Shown here piece by piece: positions 24,286-32,539 of a stretch of 64,000 bases of DNA (position 1 is the stretch's first letter; each line of letters starts with the position of its first letter). The stretch spans positions 1-64,000 of the forward strand of contig JAHCAY010000002.1 in assembly GCA_019634575.1 (NCBI GenBank), in the 5' to 3' direction. The translations under genes and the position numbers were made by a program. This DNA is from Candidatus Didemnitutus sp. GTDB lineage: Bacteria > Verrucomicrobiota > Verrucomicrobiia > Opitutales > Opitutaceae. The notes beneath the pieces are model-generated. The model was not told the origin of the DNA. It was given only the letters and a program-made list of their open reading frames with translations, and did no database searches.

Positions 24286-27200
24286 ATGAAACGATCCCTA
24301 CCCATCCGGGCGCTTGCTGCGCTCGTCTCCCTCGCCTGTGCGGTCGTCGCGTTCGGCCAGAACGCCACCGGCACGATCGCCGGTCACGTCTACAACGCCG
24401 TGACCAAGGAATATCCCCGCGACGCCGTCGTGCGCGTCGAGGGCACCGAGCTCTCGACCGTCTCCGAGACGAGCGGTTACTTCTCGCTTCCCCGCGTGCC
24501 GGCCGGTGAGGCGACGATCACCGTCACCTACCTCGGCCTGCCGCCGGTCTCGATGAAAGTCACCGTCATCGCCGGCGAGACCACGAATCAGGAAATCGAG
24601 GTCGGCACCGCTCCGAAGACCGAGAGCGTCGTGCAATTGCAGGCGTTCACCGTCACCGCCGAGAAGGACGGCAACGCCAAGGCCCTCTCGCGCCAGAAGA
24701 ACTCGATGAACATGAGCCGCTCCGTCGCCTCCGACGCGTTCGGCAACATCACCGAGGGCAACGTCGGCGAGTTCCTCAAGTTCCTCCCCGGCGTCGAGCT
24801 CGAATACGTCGAGGCCGACACGCGCGGCCCGCGCATCGGCGGCATGAGCTCCGAATACGCCTCGGTCACGCTCGACGGCAAGAACATCGCCAGCGCCGAC
24901 TCCTTCGGCCAATATGTCGGCTTCGAGAACTCCGCCTCCGGCACCGCGAACCGCTCCTTCGGCTTCGACAGCATCTCGATCAACAGCATCGAATCGATCG
25001 AGCTCAACCGCGTCACCAGCGCCGCGATGGATGCCAACGCGCCCGCCGGCAACATCAACCTGAAGACGAAAAAGGCCTTCGACCGCAAAGGCCGCCACTT
25101 CGGCGCCACGCTCTCCACCGTGCTGAACTCGCAGGAATTCACGCTCGGCGCCACGCCCGGACCCGGCGACCGCATCGGCCGCAAATGGCGCCCGAACTTC
25201 AACGGTTACTACTCCGACATCTTCCTGAACAACCGCCTCGGCGTCATCCTCAACTTCCAGGAATCGAATCTCTACAACGAGCAATACCGCGTCGACCACA
25301 CCTACAACCGCACGCCCACCGCCACCGACACGCGCCCGCAAGTGCTCACGCAGGTGCTCCTGAAGGACGGCCCGAAATGGACCAACCGCGGCAGCTACAC
25401 CGCCACGTTCGACTTCCGCGCCACGCCGAATCTCACCCTCTCGCTCAACGCCCTCTTCAGCCGCTACCACGCGCAATTCTACAACCGCCAGGTCACCGCC
25501 ATCGCCGGCGGCACCCGCGCGACGGTCCCCGGCGACGGCGTGCTCTCCTACGGCTCCTCGCCCACCAATCTCGGCAGCCTTCAGTTCGGCGGCGGCAACG
25601 GCGCCAAGTTCACCAATACGCTCACCTTCTCGCCCAGCTTCGAATACCGCCGCGAGAACCTCCGCCTCGACGGCTCCTTCACCACGTCGCATTCGCGCAA
25701 CGACTACGACAACCTCGCGCACAAACTCGTCGCCAACACCCCGGTGAACAACGTCACCGGCATCGGCTTCACCGCCACGCGCTCCGCCCCCGACGCGGCC
25801 GATTGGCAGATCACGCAGACCGGCGGCAACGATTGGACCAACCTCGCGCTCCAGACCAACCCGCGCATCTCCGACGACAACCGCCAGAACACGATCGACA
25901 TCAAGTCCGGCGACGTGAACGCCCGCTACACGCTGCCGTTCCGCCTCCCGTCCTTCCTCCAGTTCGGCGCCAAGCGCACCCGCAACTACCAGTGGGCGCG
26001 CAACTCGAACGACTCCGACAAGTGGCTCTACGTCGGCCCCGGCGGCGGCACCACCGGCTCCTTCGGCAACTACCCGTCGCCCTTCGTGCTCTTCCAAAGC
26101 GGCAACCAGCCCGGCGTCACCTTCACCTCGATCAACGGCGGCGGCGCCCCGGCGTTCCCCGACCGCGACACGCTCGGCCACCTCTTCTCCGAGCACCCCG
26201 AGTATTTCGTCCGCACGCTCCCCACCAGCGCGACCGGCTCGTCCACCTCCGGCATCAGTCTCGCGAACTACGAATCCGGCACCTATCTCAACCAGCCGAC
26301 CTACGACGTGAAGGAGACCGTCACCGCCGGCTACCTCATGGGCAACACGCGCATCCAAAAACTCATCCTCCAAGGCGGCGTGCGCTACGAGCTCACCGAG
26401 ATCGACTCCACCGAACTCGATCCGTATTCCAACCAGCAGGTCGCCGCCGCCGGTTATCCGGTCACCGCCGCCGGCGCCCCGAACAGCACCGCGGCGATCG
26501 ACTACAAGTATTCCCGCCCGCGCGTGCAGCGCCACGGCGACTACGCCGACTACTTCCCCAGCGCCACGGCCAAATACGCCATCCTCCCGAACCTCCTCTT
26601 CGACATCGGCTGGGGCAAAACCATCCGCCGCCCCGACCTCGGCAAGATCAGCGGCACGCGCCAGATCAACGACGACGCGCTCCAGATCAACACGCCCAAC
26701 CCGAACCTGCTCCCCGAGCGCTCCCAGAAAATGGCCGCCTCGCTCGGCTACTTCTTCGGCAGCACCGGCGTGAACAACCTCCAGCTCGTCGCCAGCCGCA
26801 ACAAGGTCACGAACAAGACGCTCCAAAAGACGCTCACCTCCGAGGAATACGGCAACACCGACCCGAACTACGACGGCTACGACTTCATCAGCTACACCAG
26901 CGCCCCGCTGCCCGTCACCTACAGCTCCCTCGAATACTCCTACCAGCAATACCTGAACTTCCTCCCGCGGTTCATGCAAGGCACCTCGCTGACCGCCTCC
27001 TACACGCGCACCTACGTCGAGACGCCGCCCTCGCAAGTCATCCTCGGCGTCATCCCGCACACGCTCAAAGGCACGCTCGCCCACCGCAACAAGTGGTTCA
27101 ACGTCAGCTTCAGCGCGATCTGGCAGGACGACTCCGGACCGTATCAGGCCGCCAACCGCTACCAGAAGCGCAACACCAAGTGCGACCTCAGCGGTGCCAT

Positions 27201-27357
27201 CATCATCAACGAACGGCTCCAGTTCTTCTTCGCCGGCCGCAACATCTTCGAAGCCCCGCACCTTCTGATGGAAAAGAGCGCCGGCAACCCCGACGTGCTC
27301 TTCCGCTACGAGAACTACGGCACGAACTGGACGTTCGGCATCCGCGGCACGTTCTAA
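24286..27357 (+). CDS. TonB-dependent receptor with regulatory-like N-domain
   Basis: 1023 residues from the ATG at 24286. Signal peptide 1-25 (ends VAFGQ), a carboxypeptidase-regulatory-like beta domain (about 28-107), the TonB-box-like VVQLQAFTV (115-123), a plug domain (about 145-270, with GNVGEFLKFLPGVELEY and RIGGMSSEYASVTLDG) and a 22-strand-type barrel ending in NWTFGIRGTF with terminal Phe. It is an outer-membrane active transporter, here likely for the glycan degraded by the divergent GH2-GH1-GH30 set. No SusD-like gene is present. Opitutaceae carry many such receptors. Confidence 0.93.
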   Translation: MKRSLPIRALAALVSLACAVVAFGQNATGTIAGHVYNAVTKEYPRDAVVRVEGTELSTVSETSGYFSLPRVPAGEATITVTYLGLPPVSMKVTVIAGETTNQEIEVGTAPKTESVVQLQAFTVTAEKDGNAKALSRQKNSMNMSRSVASDAFGNITEGNVGEFLKFLPGVELEYVEADTRGPRIGGMSSEYASVTLDGKNIASADSFGQYVGFENSASGTANRSFGFDSISINSIESIELNRVTSAAMDANAPAGNINLKTKKAFDRKGRHFGATLSTVLNSQEFTLGATPGPGDRIGRKWRPNFNGYYSDIFLNNRLGVILNFQESNLYNEQYRVDHTYNRTPTATDTRPQVLTQVLLKDGPKWTNRGSYTATFDFRATPNLTLSLNALFSRYHAQFYNRQVTAIAGGTRATVPGDGVLSYGSSPTNLGSLQFGGGNGAKFTNTLTFSPSFEYRRENLRLDGSFTTSHSRNDYDNLAHKLVANTPVNNVTGIGFTATRSAPDAADWQITQTGGNDWTNLALQTNPRISDDNRQNTIDIKSGDVNARYTLPFRLPSFLQFGAKRTRNYQWARNSNDSDKWLYVGPGGGTTGSFGNYPSPFVLFQSGNQPGVTFTSINGGGAPAFPDRDTLGHLFSEHPEYFVRTLPTSATGSSTSGISLANYESGTYLNQPTYDVKETVTAGYLMGNTRIQKLILQGGVRYELTEIDSTELDPYSNQQVAAAGYPVTAAGAPNSTAAIDYKYSRPRVQRHGDYADYFPSATAKYAILPNLLFDIGWGKTIRRPDLGKISGTRQINDDALQINTPNPNLLPERSQKMAASLGYFFGSTGVNNLQLVASRNKVTNKTLQKTLTSEEYGNTDPNYDGYDFISYTSAPLPVTYSSLEYSYQQYLNFLPRFMQGTSLTASYTRTYVETPPSQVILGVIPHTLKGTLAHRNKWFNVSFSAIWQDDSGPYQAANRYQKRNTKCDLSGAIIINERLQFFFAGRNIFEAPHLLMEKSAGNPDVLFRYENYGTNWTFGIRGTF

Positions 27358-27436
27358 CCCTTCGGGTCGAGCCCTGCCGCGACAGAGCAGTCGGCGGCAG
27401 GCTCGGAGGCGAGCGGGGGCTCGCCATCCCTCCCGC

Positions 27437-27469
27437 GGGCCGGCAGCAATGCCGGCCCGTTTTCTTTTT
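27437..27469 (+). terminator. Intrinsic terminator of the TonB receptor gene
   Basis: GGGCCGGCA-GCAA-TGCCGGCCC followed by GTTTTCTTTTT, 80 bases after the stop codon. Confidence 0.88.
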
Positions 27470-27881
27470 CCCGCAGGCCATCGCGCCGCCCGGAAAACGA
27501 CCCGGCCGCCCAACGAAAGTCGGCGGCCGGATGCGTTTTAGGAAATTTGGTGGAGCACAAGGCCGTTTAGCACGAACGGTGAGGTGATAAACTTATTCTG
27601 CGAACGATTTTGGGGAGTGCTAAACTTGGCTCCTGGGACGGGGCTGAACATTGTCGCTTCAGTGTTAAACCACACCAAGCCTGCCCAGAATCCCGGGGTT
27701 TCCAGTTGCCCAGATCGCCTCGGTTTCTAGGATCGTCCTTGGCGGAACCGGGGCCACGGCGATGCTGATATCCAAGTGATTTTAAGCCCCAGACTAAAAT
27801 TCTTATCGGGCTGGAAGCATCGCAACGATACGCGTCGCATGCGCCCATTGCTTGCCACCAAAATGGTCAACTGACCTAGCG
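27470..27881. other. Gap upstream of the low-GC gene
   Basis: About 410 bases. From about 27540 the composition drops in GC, and TGGTGGAGCA at 27548-27557 repeats the 3' end of tRNA-Ala. No gene or further structure was recognised. Confidence 0.5.
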
Positions 27882-29497
27882 ATGACATTGCCGAATCTAT
27901 TTTCTCAGCTCGGATGGATGGCTCTCCTTTGTCCGGCGATAGGCGTGGTGCTGTGCTTCCGGTTTAGAGCGCGACCGTGGGTGGTATTCGCTTGGATGCC
28001 TACCGTGCTGTTTTTGGCCTACACGTCATTTTGGGCGTTCTCCAAAATGGCGGCCCTCGGGCACATCCGGGGGCCCGACGCGATTGGCGTGGAGTTTGCC
28101 ATGCTTTTTCTGGGCGGGATGATGGGCGCGGCTCTTGTTGGGCTGGTTCTGTGCTATCTTGCCCGACCGAAGAAAGAAGCTTGGAAGCTCGCGACAGCTC
28201 TGCCCGCGGCAGCCTTGTGCGTGGGGTTATCCGTCCTCGTCTACTCCCCACAAGGCTCACTCCTTGCGGGTAGGATTACCGACCTGCATTTCATCGTCTC
28301 TGACGTGGAAGGGAAATCCTTGCCGGGAGTGGCAGTCAAAGTTGTCGTCTACGAGGAGGGTGTAGGTGCTGGTGGCAGTGGGTTGACGACCGGAACTGAA
28401 GGGCAATTCATGGTCCGGCTGCGAGAGGCGCAATCGGCGCGCATAGAACTACGCCACCCGTTTCCGCCCTCGAACATGTTGTCGGCTATGCCCACTTTTT
28501 GGGATATAGACGTCCAGATGCCCCGTAAAGGTGAACGCGAAGTGGTGATTCGCCATTCATGGCAACGCACCCTCGGGGGGCATACATTCAACGAGGCCTT
28601 TAGCGAGCGAGTCCCGGAATCAAACAATCTGGATCTTCGCGTGGTGCTCCCAACTCACTCCGGACTCGGGGGCCGCCTGCTCAAGGAGAAGCTACATGCC
28701 GCCATGATCAACGATTACGGCTGTAGAAGCATCGAGGCGGTCGACTTTCTCCCATGGCTGATTGAAACGTATCGAAACAACCCCGTCAGCCGACCTCGCG
28801 TTATCCAGGGAATAAGCCAGGTAGCGGCGATCTTGTCTGAATTGGACACCGCCTGCGGGCACTTGGAGGATGTTGCGGCGCGTCCTAGACAACACAACAA
28901 GAGCTACCTCGACGGCGAATTCAGCTACGAGGTTGCTTCGCTCACAGCTTGGGCAGGAGTGAATGGCCCCGATCGCGAGTCAGCTTTAGCCCGGGCAAGA
29001 GCAGCGATCGCCGAGCGGGCAAAGATTCTGGCCGAATTTGTGATAGCTGAAGCTCCCGTAAACGAGATGCTCGTTGGAGCGTATGGGGAATTGGGGCGCT
29101 TGGGCCTTCCTTACCTCCCCGCCTTTTTCGCAATGCTCCGCGAGCATCCTCCGCAAAAGGAGCGCACCTGCCAGACTTGGGGCCATTCCCTTTGGATGGT
29201 TGTGGCACGCGAGGATAAATTAGAAATACTCCGTCCGCTCTTCGACTCGCGCGACCCAGCATGCGTCCTCATCGCATGCGAGGCCATGGGCAATCAGGTG
29301 GACTCGGTCGGCCCAATGATCCTGAAATCACTGCAGGAAGTCTGTGATGCAACTCCGGATTCAGAGGTGCGCCGCCGGCTGTCATGGCGCATCAACTGGA
29401 TCAAAGAGGATCTCGCCAGAGATGCGGTTTTACGCGAACGAGCGAAAAAGAGGTAGCCGCCTGACTTTCCGCCGTTCGATACCAAAGTGGTGGAGCA
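27548..29497. mobile_element. Possible island remnant at tRNA-Ala
   Basis: The stretch between TGGTGGAGCA at 27548-27557 and the same ten bases at 29488-29497, which are the 3' end of tRNA-Ala on the minus strand, has clearly lower GC and holds one unusual gene. The layout fits an element inserted at the tRNA 3' end. There is no integrase, and a 10-bp repeat is short, so this is tentative. Confidence 0.35.
27882..29456 (+). CDS. Membrane protein with beta-domain and helical repeats
   Basis: 524 residues from ATG 27882; an upstream TTG in frame (27852) adds ten doubtful residues. Four hydrophobic segments lie in the first 125 residues (near 9-25, 34-52, 68-89, 99-116). A beta-rich domain follows (FIVSDVEGKSLPGVAVKVVVYEEG...GLTTGTEGQFMVRL), like carboxypeptidase-regulatory folds, then a helical C-terminal half with HEAT-like segments (EILRPLFDSRDPACVLIACEAMG is split by family spacing). 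The family is not recognised. Codon use and GC differ from neighbours, which suggests transfer. Confidence 0.68.
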   Translation: MTLPNLFSQLGWMALLCPAIGVVLCFRFRARPWVVFAWMPTVLFLAYTSFWAFSKMAALGHIRGPDAIGVEFAMLFLGGMMGAALVGLVLCYLARPKKEAWKLATALPAAALCVGLSVLVYSPQGSLLAGRITDLHFIVSDVEGKSLPGVAVKVVVYEEGVGAGGSGLTTGTEGQFMVRLREAQSARIELRHPFPPSNMLSAMPTFWDIDVQMPRKGEREVVIRHSWQRTLGGHTFNEAFSERVPESNNLDLRVVLPTHSGLGGRLLKEKLHAAMINDYGCRSIEAVDFLPWLIETYRNNPVSRPRVIQGISQVAAILSELDTACGHLEDVAARPRQHNKSYLDGEFSYEVASLTAWAGVNGPDRESALARARAAIAERAKILAEFVIAEAPVNEMLVGAYGELGRLGLPYLPAFFAMLREHPPQKERTCQTWGHSLWMVVAREDKLEILRPLFDSRDPACVLIACEAMGNQVDSVGPMILKSLQEVCDATPDSEVRRRLSWRINWIKEDLARDAVLRERAKKR

Positions 29498-29563
29498 GAT
29501 CGGGATCAAACCGACGACCTCGTCGTTGCGAACGACGCGCTCTATCAACTGAGCTACTGCCCC
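29488..29563 (-). tRNA. tRNA-Ala (anticodon CGC)
   Basis: 76 bases on the minus strand: acceptor GGGGCAG/CTGCTCC with one G-T pair, anticodon stem CGTCG/CGACG with loop TTCGCAA, T arm GTCGG-TTTGATC-CCGAT, encoded CCA. It reads GCG codons. Its 3' end is repeated at 27548. Confidence 0.92.
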
Positions 29564-29746
29564 GAGGGGAGGTGTTTTTTTGCAGGCCGATTTCCCCGGA
29601 GTAAATCAAATTTTTTCGGTCATCGCGCAGATGTTGCCGTAAATCTACCGACCCCGCTCCGGGTCTGGCCCTGAATTTGCTGTTGCACCTCCCCACCAGC
29701 GGCGGGAAACAGACCCTCCGCCAGTCGCATCACTCCCATTTAAACC

Positions 29747-30148
29747 ATGAAGAAGACCACCAAGAAGGCTGCCGCCCCCGCGGCCGCCGCTCCAAAAGCC
29801 ACCAAAGCGCCCGCCAAAGCCCCGGCCAAGAAAGCCGCCGCTCCCGCCGCCGCCACGCCCGCCGCTCGCCGCAAATCCGAGCAGCCCGCGCCGCCCGCCA
29901 CGGTCATCTCCGCGCGCCTCGACATCGGCTTCGGCAACCACCTCTACCTCCGCGGCGAAGGCCCGGGCCTCAGCTGGGACCACGGCGTCGCCATGGACTG
30001 CATCGCCGCCGACGGCTGGGCCGCCACGATCAAGGACGCGACCGCTCCCGTCGTGTTCAAGGTCCTCATCAACGACGTCACTTGGTGCACCGGCAACGAC
30101 TACGTCGTCGAACCCGGCCAGAGCGTCACCGTCACGCCGACCTTCTGA
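29747..30148 (+). CDS. Histone-H1-like tail fused to a CBM-like beta domain
   Basis: 133 residues in two parts. Residues 1-50 are a Lys/Ala/Pro tail (MKKTTKKAAAPAAAAPK...) of the histone-H1-like kind that binds nucleic acid or polyanions. Residues 53-133 form a beta-sandwich pattern (LYLRGEGPGLSWDHGVAM..W..., VFKVLINDVTWCTGNDYVVEPG) close to CBM20/CBM48-type starch or glycogen-binding folds. There is no signal peptide, so it acts in the cytoplasm. A link between nucleoid or RNA and glycogen is only a guess. It stands alone as a monocistronic gene. Confidence 0.75.
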   Translation: MKKTTKKAAAPAAAAPKATKAPAKAPAKKAAAPAAATPAARRKSEQPAPPATVISARLDIGFGNHLYLRGEGPGLSWDHGVAMDCIAADGWAATIKDATAPVVFKVLINDVTWCTGNDYVVEPGQSVTVTPTF

Positions 30149-30175
30149 GCGAACGCTCAGTCGCCACCGCCGCGA

Positions 30176-30814
30176 TCAGTCCACATCAGGATTGATCGCG
30201 CACAACGCAGCGCGGACATCCTCCGCGCTGATTTTTTCTCCGTCCGCGCGCACCGGCTCGAGCACCGTGCAGCGCAATTTCACCCGCGAGAACGGCCACG
30301 GGACATAGAGCCGGTCCCAGCTCCGCAACCGCTTCGCGCGCGTGAACTCCGCGCCGAGCAGCACCATCGGCGCGTTCAGCCGCCGCGTCACGACCAGCAC
30401 GCCCGGTTCGACCACATACATCGGACCGCGCGGACCATCCGGCGTGATGCCGATGTCGTGCCCGTCCCGCATCCGCTCGATCAACAACCGCGCCGCCTCA
30501 CGCCCGAGATTGCTGCTCGAGCCGCGCACCGGATGGATGCCGATCATCCGATAAAAAGCCGCCAGCCACGCACCGTCCTTGCTCGCGCTGACGAGGCCGT
30601 AGACGCGCCGCTGCGTGCGGAATCGCCGAAAGAACTCCGGCGAGAGAAACAGCCGGTTGTGCCACAGCACGATCGCCGCCGGCACGTCGGACTTCGAGAG
30701 GCGCTTCGCCGTCTCGGCATCTACTTCGTAACGCAGCGTGCGCACCCACACGCGCAGCAAAGTCGCCACGCACCACAACGCTGCGCGCCGCCAGCCGCGC
30801 ACTTCGTTGATCAA
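30176..30814 (-). CDS. DUF374 lysophospholipid acyltransferase family protein
   Basis: 212 residues from a TTG start; a GTG four codons later (30802) is an alternative. The acyltransferase box IVLWHNRLFLSP (H-x4-D-type site, here with HNRLF) and DIGITPDGPRGPMYVVEPG are characteristic of the DUF374 branch of the PlsC superfamily. This branch is thought to acylate lipid A-like or lysophospholipid acceptors at the inner face of the membrane. One N-terminal hydrophobic segment (AALWCVATLLRVWV) may associate with the membrane. It is convergent with the histone-tail gene. Confidence 0.87.
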   Translation of the reverse strand: MINEVRGWRRAALWCVATLLRVWVRTLRYEVDAETAKRLSKSDVPAAIVLWHNRLFLSPEFFRRFRTQRRVYGLVSASKDGAWLAAFYRMIGIHPVRGSSSNLGREAARLLIERMRDGHDIGITPDGPRGPMYVVEPGVLVVTRRLNAPMVLLGAEFTRAKRLRSWDRLYVPWPFSRVKLRCTVLEPVRADGEKISAEDVRAALCAINPDVD

Positions 30815-30901
30815 GTCTGAGGTCTGTTCTTCCAGAGCCTCCGTTATGCGCGGAGCGGGGCCCGCCCGCCAAGCTCAACTTCGCCCGCGCCGGCTACGCC
30901 G

Positions 30902-30996
30902 AATCTTTCTCTTTATCTTTCTCTTAATCTTTCTCTCTGTCTGGCGCACATGCCACACCGCGCCGGAGAGAAAGAGAAAGATTAAGAGAGAGGAAA
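30902..30996. repeat. Inverted repeat, TCTTTCTCTTAATC family
   Basis: A TCTTTCTCTTTATCTTTC-type run (30902-30946) is complementary to GAGAGAAAGAGAAAGATTAAG (30965-30985, quoted in part by unit) with GGCGC/GCGCC at the base of the loop. It lies between divergent genes at 30814 and 31000. Confidence 0.65.
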
Positions 30997-30999
30997 GAT

Positions 31000-31536
31000 G
31001 TGACCCACGCCCTCCCGCCCTGCCCGCACCTGCCCACGCCGCCCGCGGCCATGGACGCCGCCGCGCTCACGGCGCACGGCGAGGCGCGCGGCGCGGAGTT
31101 TTACCTCACCGCCCTCACCTACGGCCACTACCTCTGGCAACGCGGCCTCGCGGCGCGCGCCACGCTCTGCCTCGATCGCGCGTTGGGCGCGGACCTGCGG
31201 GGCGACGAGCCCGTGCTGCACGACTGGCCGTTGCCCTACGCGGCGATGCGCTGGTTTCTCGCCCACACGCCGCCGGACATCTTCATCGGCAATCCTCGCG
31301 TGCATTTCCAACACCTCGCCGACCGGATGAACGAACCGCGCCGCGACCAACGCCGCTGGCGCGCCTGGGCCTGCTGGGCCATCGCCCGCACGACTCGTCC
31401 CGAGTGGCCCGGCGACGCGAAACACCGCGTCGTCGAGCCGTCGCTCGACGAGATCGCCGCGCAGCTCGCGCGCCACGGCATCGCCGGCGAAGTGGAGCTC
31501 TGGCGGAGTAGCGCCAGTTTCCCGGCGGCAAAGTAG
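31000..31536 (+). CDS. Conserved hypothetical protein
   Basis: 178 residues from a GTG preceded by GGAAAGA. It is soluble, helical and Trp/His-rich (YLTALTYGHYLWQRGLAARATLCLDRAL, WPLPYAAMRWFLAH, RRWRAWACWAIA). The helical hairpins resemble TPR-like packing, but no known signature is seen. The family is not recognised. The coding frame is supported by codon bias and by absence of a plausible alternative on the other strand. It is followed by a hairpin repeat shared with 7432-7457. Confidence 0.6.
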   Translation: MTHALPPCPHLPTPPAAMDAAALTAHGEARGAEFYLTALTYGHYLWQRGLAARATLCLDRALGADLRGDEPVLHDWPLPYAAMRWFLAHTPPDIFIGNPRVHFQHLADRMNEPRRDQRRWRAWACWAIARTTRPEWPGDAKHRVVEPSLDEIAAQLARHGIAGEVELWRSSASFPAAK

Positions 31537-31539
31537 CGG

Positions 31540-31582
31540 GAGCTTCCAGCGCCCGTTCTTCCCGCTCCCGCCACTTGGGATG
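31540..31582. repeat. Hairpin repeat with CTCCCGCCACTTGG tail, copy 2
   Basis: GCGGGAGC-ttcca and CCCGCTCCCGCCACTTGG match the unit at 7432-7457 in sequence and layout; both lie just after the stop codon of a conserved hypothetical gene. Confidence 0.6.
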
Positions 31583-31653
31583 TTCCCCTCTCTGCGCTGG
31601 CGCGCACCTCGCGACGTCAAAGCAAGGGCTGAAGCCGACCCCTATAAAGCGTA

Positions 31654-31685
31654 AACCGGCCCGGCGCTAAGCGCCGCGGCCGGTT
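31654..31685 (-). terminator. Hairpin after the ferredoxin gene
   Basis: AACCGGCC...GGCCGGTT encloses GGCGC-TAA-GCGCC. It lies 28 bases after the ferredoxin stop on the minus strand and is followed there by TTTACGCTTTATAGG, a poor T tract. Confidence 0.6.
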
Positions 31686-31712
31686 GAACACACGAACTAA
31701 CACACAAATTGG

Positions 31713-31946
31713 TTACGCGCCGTCGTCGCCGATCGAGGCGGTGGCGCAGGAATCGATCGCTTCCTTGCACTTGGCGATCTCTTCGTCGGTGACCGGCTGC
31801 TTCACCACGAACGACGTGCCGGTGTCTTCGTTGCGCCCGAAATGATCCGGGGCGATGACGCGGCACTGGTCGCAGTCGATGCAGCTCGAGTCGACATAGA
31901 AGCGACCCGCGACGTTGTAGGAGAGACGATCAGTGAGAGTGGCCAT
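31713..31946 (-). CDS. Single-cluster [4Fe-4S] ferredoxin
   Basis: 77 residues. CIDCDQC near residue 22 with a fourth Cys in AIDSCATAS gives one [4Fe-4S] cluster of the Fer4-type small ferredoxins (as in Bacillus or Thermotoga). DRLSYNVAGRFYVDSSC precedes the cluster. It carries one low-potential electron in the cytoplasm. It is divergent from nuoA with 221 bases between the starts. Because the nuo operon lacks the NADH-input genes nuoEFG, this ferredoxin is a good candidate electron donor to it, by inference only. Confidence 0.9.
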   Translation of the reverse strand: MATLTDRLSYNVAGRFYVDSSCIDCDQCRVIAPDHFGRNEDTGTSFVVKQPVTDEEIAKCKEAIDSCATASIGDDGA

Positions 31947-32106
31947 GGTGGAGGGAGTGGAGTTACGCGCTCACTTTAGCGTGTCATCGCGCACCCCGCT
32001 CGCCACGCCTTGCCGGGCACTTCGCGTTTCTTGGCGGAGTGATATTAGTTGCACCGCCCCTAATCGCGCGCCCCAGCCAACGGATGATTAGCTTCTGACA
32101 ATTAAC

Positions 32107-32117
32107 GGAACGGTTCC
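32107..32117. promoter_or_regulatory. 11-bp dyad in the ferredoxin/nuoA promoter gap
   Basis: GGAAC-G-GTTCC is a perfect palindrome 51 bases upstream of nuoA and 161 bases upstream of the divergent ferredoxin start. It could be an operator. No convincing -35/-10 pair was seen, and nuoA has no clear Shine-Dalgarno sequence. Confidence 0.4.
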
Positions 32118-32167
32118 GGCGTTGAATAGAAGTTGGCAGATTCCGAAGCTGGCTTTACTCAAAAAAC

Positions 32168-32539
32168 ATGAACGGCCATCCCCACGCATTCCTGGCCCTC
32201 TTCCTTGGCGTCGCTGTCGCCTTCCCGCTTCTGCTTTTGGGTGTCGCCCAACTCTGGGTGCGGTTCTTCCAGCCCGCCAAGCCGAACGCCCTCAAGAACG
32301 CCGTCTACGAGTGCGGCCTGCCACCGCAGGGCGAATCCTGGATCCAGTTCAAGGCGCACTATTATCTCTACGCGATTCTCTTCCTGATCTTCGACGTCGA
32401 GGTGCTGTTCCTCCTGCCCTTCGCCGTCGCCTTCACCGGCCTGCCCGCGGGCGCGTTGCTCGCGATGCTGGTGTTCATCCTCCTCCTCGCCGAAGGCCTC
32501 GTGTGGGCCTGGGCCCGCGGCCACCTCAACTGGAAATGA
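32168..32539 (+). CDS. nuoA: NADH-quinone oxidoreductase subunit A
   Basis: 123 residues with three membrane helices (about 8-29, 62-82, 90-112). The loop with [37 protein letters not shown] is split here only by description; its Cys and the conserved Asp/Glu lie in the quinone-channel region shared with NuoD and NuoH. It opens the operon nuoABCD-IHJKLMMN. Its stop overlaps the nuoB start (ATGA). Confidence 0.95.
   Translation: MNGHPHAFLALFLGVAVAFPLLLLGVAQLWVRFFQPAKPNALKNAVYECGLPPQGESWIQFKAHYYLYAILFLIFDVEVLFLLPFAVAFTGLPAGALLAMLVFILLLAEGLVWAWARGHLNWK

Noticed and set aside
24298..27587. Frames of 1071 and 800 codons overlapping the TonB receptor
   Set aside because: Shadow frames; the receptor has signal peptide, plug and terminal Phe in the third frame.
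29457..29746. Direct repeat search at tRNA-Arg (12072-12148) for another island
   Set aside because: No second copy of the tRNA-Arg 3' end was found in the window; only tRNA-Pro and, weakly, tRNA-Ala show duplicated ends.
31954..32167. A sigma-70 promoter for nuoA (CTGACA ... TTGAAT)
   Set aside because: Spacing and boxes are too far from consensus to support without transcript data.
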